Source: Streptomyces aculeolatus (GTDB lineage Bacteria; Actinomycetota; Actinomycetes; Streptomycetales; Streptomycetaceae). From it: a stretch of DNA of 64,000 nt. A program made the position numbers and the translations under genes. Numbering within the stretch: the stretch's first letter is position 1; the number at the start of each line of letters is the position of its first letter. The stretch lies in the NCBI RefSeq assembly GCF_020400605.1, contig NZ_JAINRD010000010.1, forward strand, positions 62,001-126,000, given 5' to 3'. The notes under the pieces were generated by a model that saw nothing but the letters and a program-made list of their open reading frames with translations, made no database searches and had not been told where the DNA came from. Positions 32,620 to 41,361 of the stretch are shown here, one piece after another.

Positions 32620-34536
32620 TCAGCGGTCCTGGGCGAGGGCGTTCAGCTCGCGCAGGAGGCCGTCCTCCGCGGCGACGAGGGCGTCGAAGGTGCCCTCCTC
32701 GCGCAGGCGTCCCCGGTCGAGGACGATGACGCGGTCGGCCATCCGGGCGCTGTCCAGGCGGTGCGTGACCACCACGGTGATCCGGCCGGGCGCCATCGCG
32801 CGCAGTTCCCGGAAGATGAGGTGCTCGCCACGGGCGTCCATCTGGCTGGTGGGCTCGTCCAGGATGAGCACGGCCGGCTCCCGGTAGAGCGCCCGCGCGC
32901 ATGCCAGGCGCTGCCACTGGCCTCCGGACAGCTCGTGCCCGCCCCACACCGAGCGGGCCAGCAGCGTGTCGAGCTGGTCCGGGAGCTTTCGCAGGGCCCG
33001 GGTCATCCCGACGCGTTCGGCGGCGTCCCAGATGCGGTCGTCGGTGTGCTCGCGGGGCTGGCCGAGGGTGATGTTCTCCCGCGCGCGCAGTGGCCAGTGC
33101 CCGTTCTTCTGCGGGACCAGGCCGACGTGCCGCCAGACGGACTCCGGGTCGGCGGTGGCGAGGTCGGTGTCGTCCCAGCAGACGGTCCCGCCGGTCGGCA
33201 GGGTCAGCCCGGTGAGCAGCCGGATCAGGGTCGACTTGCCGGCGCCGTTCTCGCCGACCAGGGCGACGACTTCGCCGCGGTTGAGGGTGAGGGTGATCGG
33301 GTGCAGCGCGGGGGTGTCCTTGTCGGGGTAGGTGAACGCGGCCTCGCGCAAACGGATCCGCTGCGGCGCCCCGACCTGAGCGGTCCCGCGGGCGGCGGCC
33401 ATGGAGCGCACCTCTTCGGTGAACTCGTGGTAGTCGTGCAGGTAGAGGCCGTGGTGGAACATCACCGCCCCGTACCTGATGATCGAGTTGAGGGCGCGTC
33501 CGGCCGTCTGCGAGGCGACGATGGCGGTACCGGCGATCGCGGTGGACATCGCTCCCGAGAGGGCGAGCGCGGCCAGTGCCGCCCACATGCCGAGCGTGAA
33601 CACGCCCGCCAGGGACGCCGCGAGGAGTGTCACGAGCAGGTACGGGCGCGCACCCTGGAGTTCGCGGCCTTCGACCCTGTCGCACATCACCCGGTACCAG
33701 GAGTGCAGGTAGGGGCGCATTCCGTTGGCGCGCAGTTCGTCGGCGAGATCGGGGGTGGTCACCCACCAGCGCATCATTCCGCGCACGTTGCGGGCGGAGA
33801 TGGTGCGGTCGTGCACCCGGTAGTCGATGCGCGCGGCGATCACCCCGCCCATGCCCCTGGGGATGACGGACAGCAGCAGCACGCCCAGGAGGAGCGGGTG
33901 GAGGGAGGTCAGGACGGTCGCGGCGGACACCAGCTGGACCAGGCCGTTGGTCAGCGTCTTGGCGTCGTCCGCGAGGTCGACCGCGCGCAGGGCGCCGATC
34001 TCCGCGGCCCGGCTCCGGTCGGTGAACCCCTCGGTGTCGTAGGCGGAGAGTTCGGCCTTCATGTGGAGGTCGACCAGGGTGAGGTCGACGGCGGAGGCGA
34101 TCCGCGGGTTCAGGCGGCGCGTGGCCCAGTCCGCGAGGATCCACATGCCGGCGCCGAGCGCCATCGCGACGACCGCGACTACCAGCGCCGGCCATGCCTT
34201 CCCGAGTCCGGTACGGGCGTCGGAGGTGGCGAGGTGGGGCATCGCCTCGGCGACCGCGGTGAGCATGGCGGCGGTGCCCAGTCCTGAGAGCACCTGGCAC
34301 ACGAGGATCGTGAGCGTCATGCGGCGGTCGACGGACCATGCCAGCCGGGCTGTCTGGACCAGGGCGGTCGGGATCCGGCGGGCCATGTCCGCCAGGCTCG
34401 CGTCGTCCATGGCCCGGCGGTGCTTGCGGCCGTGGAAGTCCAGATCGTGCGGAACCGAGGGCTGAGGAGCGGCCGGACGCGCCGGGGGGACGGCGGCCGC
34501 GCCGTCCGCCGGGAACCGTGCGGTGGTGTCGCTCAT
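32620..34536 (-). CDS. Fused ABC exporter (membrane and ATPase domains)
   Basis: A 638-residue half-transporter. The N-terminal membrane domain (about 60-350) has six predicted helices. The C-terminal nucleotide-binding domain (about 375-620) has Walker A GENGAGKST, signature HELSGGQWQR, Walker B AVLILDEPTSQMDA and the switch His in VVVTHRL. It should dimerise and export a peptide, lipid or drug; the substrate is unknown and no peptidase C39 domain is fused. ATG 34536 follows GAGGTGGGG. It has no co-transcribed neighbour. Confidence 0.92.
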   Translation of the reverse strand: MSDTTARFPADGAAAVPPARPAAPQPSVPHDLDFHGRKHRRAMDDASLADMARRIPTALVQTARLAWSVDRRMTLTILVCQVLSGLGTAAMLTAVAEAMPHLATSDARTGLGKAWPALVVAVVAMALGAGMWILADWATRRLNPRIASAVDLTLVDLHMKAELSAYDTEGFTDRSRAAEIGALRAVDLADDAKTLTNGLVQLVSAATVLTSLHPLLLGVLLLSVIPRGMGGVIAARIDYRVHDRTISARNVRGMMRWWVTTPDLADELRANGMRPYLHSWYRVMCDRVEGRELQGARPYLLVTLLAASLAGVFTLGMWAALAALALSGAMSTAIAGTAIVASQTAGRALNSIIRYGAVMFHHGLYLHDYHEFTEEVRSMAAARGTAQVGAPQRIRLREAAFTYPDKDTPALHPITLTLNRGEVVALVGENGAGKSTLIRLLTGLTLPTGGTVCWDDTDLATADPESVWRHVGLVPQKNGHWPLRARENITLGQPREHTDDRIWDAAERVGMTRALRKLPDQLDTLLARSVWGGHELSGGQWQRLACARALYREPAVLILDEPTSQMDARGEHLIFRELRAMAPGRITVVVTHRLDSARMADRVIVLDRGRLREEGTFDALVAAEDGLLRELNALAQDR

Positions 34537-35272
34537 GCCCCCCACCTCGGTGACGGTCGTGATGCGGCTGCGAACGGGGCGCGGCGTGCGGCGGCCGGGC
34601 GCCGGAGCACCGCGGGCTCGCCGGGCCGGGCGGGAGGATTCTCGAACGCGGTGCGGGCGGCGGGACCAGGACGTACGGGATTCACGGTTTGCTCCTCGGA
34701 TCGGGTTCGGGTCGAGCACTCGGACAACGGGGGTGGCCACGGCGCCGATACGGGCCGGGGCGGGCGACGGGTCGGGCACAGGTTCGAGGCGGGCCACGCC
34801 GTTCAGGCGGGGGCGGCCCTCCCCCGCGTTCGATTCACTCGTCGGGAGGACAGCGGCGAAGGCGTGACCCGGGCGGGGGATTGCGTGCGGGCGTCGAGAG
34901 CACTGGTCTCCTCGGTGGGGGTGACGGGTCCTGCGGAAGGGAACCATCGAGCAGGCCACTGACAATCAGGCGGCTGCGGGGCCGGGATCCGGACATTCCG
35001 AGCTGCCGTCCGGCGCCGGGCACCGGCTCCGCGAAGGCGGCCGGTGGCCTGGTACGGAGCCGGGAGGAACTGCTTGCGGAGCGACAGGCGGATCGCCGGG
35101 GTTGAGCGGTCGGCGACTTGGCTCGAACTGTCCGGCACCGCGGCAGGTGCCGCAGGAGCGCGCATGGCCGTCCCCCGCGCAGCAGGCGTTCGGTGCCGAA
35201 GCGGTGGGGGTACTACCTGACCATCGGCACTACCCTCACCGGATCGGGGGTCCCCCGCACGAAGGGCGGCGC
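34537..35272. other. 736-bp region without a convincing gene
   Basis: Between the divergent ABC exporter and PAP2 genes, several open frames exist on both strands but all have biased, arginine/proline-rich translations typical of non-coding GC-rich DNA, and none has a good start. It presumably holds the two promoters. I see no RNA gene, repeat or mobile-element end. Confidence 0.5.
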
Positions 35273-35974
35273 ATGAACGGGGCAGAGCACGGCGCCCGGC
35301 GCGGTGGGCCCGTGACGGGTCGGCGCGCGCCCGGGGTGCTGCACCCGCCGCTGCGCGCGGGGTTGGGAGCGGTCGCGGTCCTCGCGGCACTGGCGGTCGC
35401 GGTGTTCGGGGTGCTGGCCGCCGGCGAGAGCAGGCCCGGCACGGTGGACGGCTGGCTGCGGCCGGCGGAGCACGTCGCCGGGCAGCCGTGGCGGAACGTG
35501 GCGCTGGCCGCGGACTTCTGGGGGGAGCCCGTCGGCGCGGCGGCGCTGGTCCTGGTCTCCGTGGCCGTCTGCCTGGTGCTGCGGCGGCCGCGCGCGGCGG
35601 TGCTCCTCGTCGCCGGCGCGGGCATCGCCGTGGGGGCGACGATGGTGCTCAAGCCCCTGGTGGGACGCACCATCCACGGCGGGCACCTGTCCTACCCGAG
35701 CGGGCACACCGCCTTCGCCACCGCGCTCGCCCTCGTGGCGGCGATGCTCGCGACCGGCCGGCTCGGCCTCGGCAGGGCGGCCGGTACGTCACTCGTACTC
35801 GGCGCGGCGCTGGTCGCCGGGGCCGCCATGGGCTGGGCGCAGGTCGCCCTGGACGCGCACTATCCGACCGACGCCGTGGGCGGCTGGTTCACCGCGCTGG
35901 CGGTGGTGCCGGCGACGGCGTGGCTGACCGACCGCTCGGCCGACATCGTACGGGGCGGGCGCGGGCGCCGCTGA
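35273..35974 (+). CDS. PAP2-family membrane phosphatase
   Basis: A 233-residue protein with about six transmembrane helices and the three phosphatase motifs: KPLVGRT (motif C1), PSGHTAFATAL (C2) and HYPTDAVGG (C3, catalytic His). PAP2 enzymes dephosphorylate lipid phosphates such as undecaprenyl pyrophosphate or phosphatidate on the outer face of the membrane. ATG 35273 follows GAAGGGCGG. It converges on the exopolysaccharide cluster with a seven-base gap; recycling the carrier lipid for that pathway is an attractive but unproven role. Confidence 0.9.
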   Translation: MNGAEHGARRGGPVTGRRAPGVLHPPLRAGLGAVAVLAALAVAVFGVLAAGESRPGTVDGWLRPAEHVAGQPWRNVALAADFWGEPVGAAALVLVSVAVCLVLRRPRAAVLLVAGAGIAVGATMVLKPLVGRTIHGGHLSYPSGHTAFATALALVAAMLATGRLGLGRAAGTSLVLGAALVAGAAMGWAQVALDAHYPTDAVGGWFTALAVVPATAWLTDRSADIVRGGRGRR

Positions 35975-35981
35975 CGTCGCG

Positions 35982-37343
35982 TCACGCCCGGCGGCGGAAC
36001 ACCGGCCGCACGGGTCGCCCGCCCAGCCAGGGGGTGGGGTCTCCGGCTTCCAGCGCCTTCCGGTACACCGCGCACGCCTGGGCGACCACGTCCACCGTGC
36101 GGTCGACGTCGGCGTCGGTGAGCGCGCTGCTGACGACGAACGACGGCGCCAGCACCCCGCCGGCGAGGAGCCGGCGCAGGAACAGGGTGCGGTACGGCTG
36201 CGACGGCTGCCGGTTCTCGTCGAGGGTGGCGAAGACCAGGTTGCTGGCCCGGCCCCGGACGACGACGTGGTCGCCGACGCCCGCGCCGGCCGCGGCGGCG
36301 CGGACGCCCGCGGCCAACCGCTCGCCGAGTGCGTGCAGTTGCGCGGTGACGCCCTCCTCGGCGTAGGTGGTCTGTACGGCCATCGCGGCGGCGAGGGAGT
36401 GCGTCTCCGCCCCGTGGGTCGTGGACAGCAGGAACACCCGGTCGCCGGGGTGCCGCAGCCCGCCCCGTTCCATCAGCTCGCGGCGTCCGGCCAGCGCGGA
36501 GACGGCGAACCCGTTGCCGAGGGCCTTGCCGAAGGCGGAGAGGTCGGGGACGACGCCGTACAGGCCCTGGGCGCCTGCCTCGGACCAGCGGAAGCCGGTG
36601 ATCATCTCGTCGAAGACCAGCACGCAGCCGTGCCGGTCGGCCAGTTCCCGCAGGCCGGCGAGGTAGCCGGGCGGGGGTTCCGTGTGGCCGGCCGGTTCGA
36701 GGACCAGGCAGGCGACCTCGTCCGCGTACCGGGTCAGCAGCGCCTCGGTGGCGGCCAGGTCCCCGTACGGGAAGGTCGCGGTGAGCGCGGCGGCCGCGGC
36801 CGGGATGCCCGCGGACATCGGCGTGGTGGCGATGAACCAGTCGTCGGCGGAGAAGAACGGGTGGTCGGCGCAGACGGCCACCCGCGGGCGCCCGGTGACG
36901 GCGCGGGCCAGGCGCACCGCGGCGGTGGTGGCGTCGGAGCCGTTCTTCGCGAACTTGACCATCTCGGCGGTCGGCACCGTGGCCAGGAAGCGTTCCGCGG
37001 CCTCGGCCTCCACGAGGGACGGCCGGACGAAGTTGCCGCCGCGGCCGAGTTCCCGCCGCACGGCTTGGAGCACGCGCGGGTGGGCGTGGCCGAGGCTGAC
37101 CGACCGCAGGCCGGAGCCGTATTCGAGGTAGCGGTTGCCGTCGACGTCCCAGACGTGGGCGCCGCGGCCGTGGCTGATGACCGGGGCCAGGTCCTCGGGG
37201 TACTGGTCGTCGCCCTTCGCGTACGTGTGCGCGCCGCCGGGGATCACTGCGTGCAGCCGCTCGTTCGCCTGCCGCGACCGGGGCAGGAAGGGCCCTTCGG
37301 GCTCTCCGGGCTTCTCGGCCCCTGCGGGATCCGCGGTGTCCAC
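35982..37343 (-). CDS. Class III PLP aminotransferase (glutamate-1-semialdehyde mutase-like)
   Basis: A 453-residue pyridoxal-phosphate enzyme. The cofactor lysine is Lys273 in SAFGKALGNGFAVSALAG, with VLVFDEMITGFRWSEAG as the PLP-binding Asp segment and KNGSDATTAAVRLARA near residue 135. The sequence resembles GSA aminomutase, but it is the last gene of a polysaccharide operon, where such homologues transfer an amino group to a keto-sugar or small precursor. GTG start seven bases after the RmlC-like gene. It likely makes an amino-sugar or an amino-acid-like decoration. Confidence 0.85.
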   Translation of the reverse strand: MDTADPAGAEKPGEPEGPFLPRSRQANERLHAVIPGGAHTYAKGDDQYPEDLAPVISHGRGAHVWDVDGNRYLEYGSGLRSVSLGHAHPRVLQAVRRELGRGGNFVRPSLVEAEAAERFLATVPTAEMVKFAKNGSDATTAAVRLARAVTGRPRVAVCADHPFFSADDWFIATTPMSAGIPAAAAALTATFPYGDLAATEALLTRYADEVACLVLEPAGHTEPPPGYLAGLRELADRHGCVLVFDEMITGFRWSEAGAQGLYGVVPDLSAFGKALGNGFAVSALAGRRELMERGGLRHPGDRVFLLSTTHGAETHSLAAAMAVQTTYAEEGVTAQLHALGERLAAGVRAAAAGAGVGDHVVVRGRASNLVFATLDENRQPSQPYRTLFLRRLLAGGVLAPSFVVSSALTDADVDRTVDVVAQACAVYRKALEAGDPTPWLGGRPVRPVFRRRA

Positions 37344-37350
37344 GCCGGCC

Positions 37351-37902
37351 TCAACTCCCCCGCCGCTCGAGGACCTCGGCGAGGCGAGGCGCCTCCCGGT
37401 CGCGCCGGGACACCGACGTCGCCGGCAGCGGCCAGGGGATGGCGAGCCCCGGGTCGTCGAAGGCGATCGCCACGTCCTCGGCCGGATCGTGCGGCCGGTC
37501 GATCCGGTACGAGGTGTCGGCGGTTCCGGTCAGCGCCTGGAAGCCGTGCGCGCATCCCGCCGGCACGTACAGCGTCGCCTGGGTCTCGCCGGACAGTTCC
37601 AGGAAGCTCCGGCCCAGGTAGGTCGGCGAGTCGGGCCGCAGGTCGACGACGACGTCGAAGATCCGCCCGTACGAGCAGCGCACCAGCTTGGCCTCGCCGG
37701 CGCCGGAGCGCAGGTGCAGGCCGCGCACCACGCCCCGGGCCGAGCGCGAGACGCTGTCCTGGACGAAGGCGGCCGCGTCGAGGCCGACCGAGCGGAGCAC
37801 GCCGGCGTCGAAGGTGCGGCAGAAGAAGCCGCGTTCGTCGGTGTGGGGCGTCGGTTCGAAGAGGTACGCGCCCGCGATCGCCGGGACGTCCGTCGCTTTC
37901 AT
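37351..37902 (-). CDS. dTDP-4-dehydrorhamnose 3,5-epimerase-like enzyme
   Basis: A 183-residue RmlC-type cupin, the usual length. Recognisable parts are PTPHTDERGFFCRTFD, the His base in RGVVRGLHLR, VDLRPDSPTYLGR, LYVPAGCAHGFQAL and TSYRIDRPHDP. RmlC enzymes epimerise 4-keto-6-deoxy nucleotide sugars. No RmlA/RmlB genes are in the window, so it may act on a different 4-keto sugar, perhaps a CDP-linked one made by its neighbours. It overlaps the pyruvyl transferase by four bases (ATGA) and has a GGGAGG site. Confidence 0.88.
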   Translation of the reverse strand: MKATDVPAIAGAYLFEPTPHTDERGFFCRTFDAGVLRSVGLDAAAFVQDSVSRSARGVVRGLHLRSGAGEAKLVRCSYGRIFDVVVDLRPDSPTYLGRSFLELSGETQATLYVPAGCAHGFQALTGTADTSYRIDRPHDPAEDVAIAFDDPGLAIPWPLPATSVSRRDREAPRLAEVLERRGS

Positions 37903-39101
37903 GAAGCCTCCCGCAGTGTGTGGTCGGCCGCCGGGAACAAGGCCGCGGTCAAGGCGGTGAACTGCTCGTCGAGGCGCCGGGCCGCGGCCGCGTTCCGCTC
38001 CGCGAGAACCCCCCGCAGCTGCGCCGACCGCCGTTCCAGCGCCCGGAACTGGGCGAGCAGCCTGTCGGCGTCGATCTCGCGCGCCGGGTGGCAGTACGCG
38101 CCGAGCCCCATCCGTTCCATGAGCGCGTCGTTCTTCGCCGCGTAGCTCAGGGCGAGGGCGGGGGTGCCGGCTTTCAGTGCGCAGACCAGGTTGTGGTACC
38201 TGGTCGCCACCACGGCGTCGGCGGCCGCCGCCTCCTTCATCAGGCCGGCGAGCGAGGCCGTTTCGGCGGCGGTGACCAGCGGGAGGCCGACCGCGTCGCG
38301 GATGGCGGCGGCCACCTTCGCGTCGCAGGCGTCGCCGGTGAGCAGGCGGACCGGCCTGCCCTCCTCGGCCAGGGTGCGGACGAACCGGGTCACGCCGTGG
38401 ACGTAGCGCCGGTGGATCTCCGCGGCCCGGGCGCGGTCGTCGTTGCCGCCGTGGAAGTCCATCACGCCGACGCAGACCGTGCCCGAGGGCGGGCCTGCGG
38501 CTGGTGCCGGCAGGGCGAACGCGAGGTCCGGGTGGACCTCGTCGTCTGCGGTGTCCACGCCCATCGCCCGCAGGGCGTCGCGGGACAGGGCGTCCCGGTA
38601 CGAGCGGTACGCGGCGAGCTTCGCCGACCAGCGCACCAGGGCCCGCGTCGCCCGGTCCCCGATCGGGGCGGCGCCGACGCCGACGAGCGCGACCGGGGTG
38701 CCGGTCAGCCGGCCGCTCGCGCAGAGCAGGAACAGCGAGTACGGGAAGCCCCACGGGCGCAGCGGAAGCGTGGCCTCCAGGACGCCCATGCCCGGCACGA
38801 TCACCACGTCGTGGCGGCGCACCCAGGCGGCGGTGCGGACCGCGTCGACGAGCTTGCCGAGGGCCTTGCCCGCGACCGCGCCCGCGCCGGACGCGGTCCG
38901 GTACTCGCCGCGGTACCAGTGCAGGCGGCTCGCGGGGATCCCGTAGCGGGCCGTGACGGCCTCGGGGCCGCCGCACAGCGCGTCCACGACCGCCTCCGGG
39001 TGCTCTGCGCGGAGGTAGCGGAGCACGGCCTCCAGAGATCCGTCGTTGCCGGAGTTCCCGGAGCCGAGCAGGCCGAAGACCCCGACCCGTACCGCCGTCA
39101 C
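37899..39101 (-). CDS. Polysaccharide pyruvyl transferase family protein
   Basis: A 400-residue member of PF04230 (CsaB/WcaK type). It has the N-terminal glycine-rich VGVFGLLGSGNSGNDGS, a mid-protein VIVPGMGVLE, and the C-terminal DAVVATRYHNLVCALKAGTP, where R-x-H is conserved. Members add ketal-linked pyruvate to sugars of capsules and cell-wall polymers, giving negative charge. The GTG start overlaps the upstream GT2 stop by four bases. It predicts that the polymer is pyruvylated. Confidence 0.85.
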   Translation of the reverse strand: MTAVRVGVFGLLGSGNSGNDGSLEAVLRYLRAEHPEAVVDALCGGPEAVTARYGIPASRLHWYRGEYRTASGAGAVAGKALGKLVDAVRTAAWVRRHDVVIVPGMGVLEATLPLRPWGFPYSLFLLCASGRLTGTPVALVGVGAAPIGDRATRALVRWSAKLAAYRSYRDALSRDALRAMGVDTADDEVHPDLAFALPAPAAGPPSGTVCVGVMDFHGGNDDRARAAEIHRRYVHGVTRFVRTLAEEGRPVRLLTGDACDAKVAAAIRDAVGLPLVTAAETASLAGLMKEAAAADAVVATRYHNLVCALKAGTPALALSYAAKNDALMERMGLGAYCHPAREIDADRLLAQFRALERRSAQLRGVLAERNAAAARRLDEQFTALTAALFPAADHTLREAS

Positions 39102-40045
39102 CGCTGCCTCCCCTCCCGGCCGGCGACGAGGGCGTCGACGGAGACGGCGGACCGGCCCGGGTCGACGGGCGGGCGGTCCTCGACCCGCTCGCCGGCGCCG
39201 GGCCGGGCCCGGCTGGCCAGCCAGGCGGCCAGGTGGCGGAAGCACGCGCGCCGGTCGGCCGGGGACAGCGGTGCCCGCCGGACCGCCGCGGCGAAGCCCC
39301 AGACGTACTCGGCGAGCAGCCGGGGCGTCGGGTGCAGCGGGCCCGCGCGGCGCGGGTCCAGGTTGACGCACCGGGAGCGCTTGGACGGGTTCGCCCGCTC
39401 GGCGCGGCCGGGGTGGTCGCGGCGGAAGTACAGCAGCTCCGGCACCTGGTGGAAGGGCCCGTGCAGGCCGAGTTCGGCGACGAACGTGCGGTCCGCGTGG
39501 TGGTAGCTGTCGTGCGGCTTCACCCGGCGCAGCACGTCGGCACGCACCACCCCGTAGAAGTCGTCGCCGCCGGGCTCGAAGAGCATGCTGCGGAAGCGCT
39601 CCGGGGGGTGCGGCGAGGCGGTGGCGAGCGTGTACTCGTACGGGACCTTCACCCGGCCGGCGCCGTCCACGACGGCCTGGTCGGCGTGCGCGAGGATCAC
39701 GTCCGGCCGTTCGTCCAGCGCCTCGACGCAGCGCCGCAGCAGGTCGCGGGCGTACAGGTCGTCGTGCGACGCCCACTTGAACAACTCGCCGCGGCACTCG
39801 GTGAAGACGTGGTTGTGGTTCGGCGCGGCGCCGATGTTCCGGGGCAGCCGGAGGTAGCGGATGCGCGAGTCCCGCGCCGCGTAGCGGCGGCAGATGTCCC
39901 GGGTGCCGTCGGTGGAGGCGTTGTCGGAGACGACCAGCTCGAAGTCCTCGTAGGTCTGGCCCAGCAGGGCGTCGAGCGCTTCGGCGAGGTACTCCTCGCC
40001 GTTGTGGACGGGCAGGCCGATGCTCAGCCGGGGTCGGGCGGTCAT
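39098..40045 (-). CDS. Family 2 glycosyltransferase
   Basis: A 315-residue GT-A enzyme. It starts LSIGLPVHNGEEYLAEAL, has the donor-binding VSDNASTDGTRDICRRY and the metal-binding D-x-D-like segment WASHDDLYARDLL. No membrane segment is evident, so it works at the cytosolic face on the lipid-linked repeat unit. It is coupled by four-base overlaps to the flippase upstream and the pyruvyl transferase downstream. Confidence 0.92.
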   Translation of the reverse strand: MTARPRLSIGLPVHNGEEYLAEALDALLGQTYEDFELVVSDNASTDGTRDICRRYAARDSRIRYLRLPRNIGAAPNHNHVFTECRGELFKWASHDDLYARDLLRRCVEALDERPDVILAHADQAVVDGAGRVKVPYEYTLATASPHPPERFRSMLFEPGGDDFYGVVRADVLRRVKPHDSYHHADRTFVAELGLHGPFHQVPELLYFRRDHPGRAERANPSKRSRCVNLDPRRAGPLHPTPRLLAEYVWGFAAAVRRAPLSPADRRACFRHLAAWLASRARPGAGERVEDRPPVDPGRSAVSVDALVAGREGRQR

Positions 40046-41361
40046 GGTGTCCTCACTTCGGGGATCGGGTCGCGCGGGCGGGCGCGCAGGGCGGAGCGGA
40101 GTTGTAGCCACCACACGGCCGAGCCGGCGGCGGTCGCGGCGGCGACGCCCCAGGCGGAGCCGACCGCGCCGGCTGCGGCCGCGCCGCCGAGCCCGCCGCC
40201 CGCGTAGCAGGCGGAGGCGAACATCTGGCAGCGCAGGCTGCGCCGGGCGGCGGCGAGCGCGCGCAGCCCGGCCGCCGCGCCGGCGCCGAGTCCCGCGCCC
40301 GCGACGCCGAGGGTGGCGGGGACGATCAGCTCCGAGGCCGGGTACCAGACGGTGCCGAGCACGTGCTCGCCGAGGTGGTCGGGCACCAGCAGCAGCGCCG
40401 CGCCCCAGAGCAGCGCGGCGGCGGCCTGCCCGGCGCCGAGCAGGAGGCAGAACCCGGCCAGCCGGTGCGGGACCTGCCGCAGCACCCGCGCCGCCTCCGC
40501 GACGGTGACGAGCGACAGGCCCATCAGCACCGCGAGGAACGGGCCGAGCAGGAGTTCGGCGCCCCGGACCACGCCCACCGCGCCGACCCCGACGATGGCG
40601 CCGAGCCCGTACGTCCGCAGTTGGGCCGCGCCGCTGACGCCGACGTTCTCGACGAGGTACCGGTAGCCCAGGTCGCGGTGCCCGCGCAGCCACGCGCGCG
40701 CCCGGGACGGCCGGGGCCGGATGCCGGACTGAAGGCAGCCGTATCCCGCGGCCACCGCGGCCGACCCGCCCCAGGCGAGCACGAAGCCGGCGACGCTGCC
40801 CGCGCGGGCCGCCAGCACCAGGGCCGGGATGCACACGACGCCCCAGACGACGTCGTTGGCGAACGCCTTGCGCCCGGTGCCGGCGGCGAAGAACGCGAAC
40901 CGCCAGGCGTCCTGGAGCAGCAGCCCCGGCAGCACGGCGCCGAGGCAGAGGAAGGCGGTTCCCACGTCGCCGCCGGCGGCCAGCCCGCCCGCCGCGCACA
41001 CCGCGCCGAGGGCGGCGCCGACACCGAGCGCGGTGCCCGACGACCGGGCCGTCGCCACCCGCCAGGAGGCGTCCGGCGCGCCGCTGAAGCGCACCACGAG
41101 CGGGTCGGTGGCCAGCCCGCGGGAGACGCCGAGCACCACGCCGTACGTCACCCAGGCCAGGCTGAACACGCCGAAGGAGGCCAGTCCGAGCGAGCGGGCC
41201 ACGTACATCCCCACCAGGAAGTTGGACGCGCTGGAGGCCGCCTGGTCGGCCAGCCCCCAGGACAGCCGGCCGGCGATCGCCCGCCGGCCGTCCGGCCGGA
41301 CGCGTCCGGCCCGCCCCGCCGTTGCCGGCGTCCGCCCCTCCCCCGCGGCCATCGCCGTCAC
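40042..41361 (-). CDS. Wzx-like polysaccharide flippase
   Basis: A 439-residue, very hydrophobic protein with about 12 predicted helices. The start RLSWGLADQAASSASNFLVG is characteristic of the polysaccharide-export (MATE-fold) family. It should flip the undecaprenyl-linked repeat unit across the membrane. The GTG at 41361 overlaps the upstream stop (GTGA); an ATG three codons later is possible. Confidence 0.85.
   Translation of the reverse strand: MTAMAAGEGRTPATAGRAGRVRPDGRRAIAGRLSWGLADQAASSASNFLVGMYVARSLGLASFGVFSLAWVTYGVVLGVSRGLATDPLVVRFSGAPDASWRVATARSSGTALGVGAALGAVCAAGGLAAGGDVGTAFLCLGAVLPGLLLQDAWRFAFFAAGTGRKAFANDVVWGVVCIPALVLAARAGSVAGFVLAWGGSAAVAAGYGCLQSGIRPRPSRARAWLRGHRDLGYRYLVENVGVSGAAQLRTYGLGAIVGVGAVGVVRGAELLLGPFLAVLMGLSLVTVAEAARVLRQVPHRLAGFCLLLGAGQAAAALLWGAALLLVPDHLGEHVLGTVWYPASELIVPATLGVAGAGLGAGAAAGLRALAAARRSLRCQMFASACYAGGGLGGAAAAGAVGSAWGVAAATAAGSAVWWLQLRSALRARPRDPIPEVRTP

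Noticed and set aside
34803..35390. Possible 195-residue protein before the PAP2 gene
   Set aside because: Poor ribosome site, low-complexity translation and overlap with the PAP2 start argue against it.
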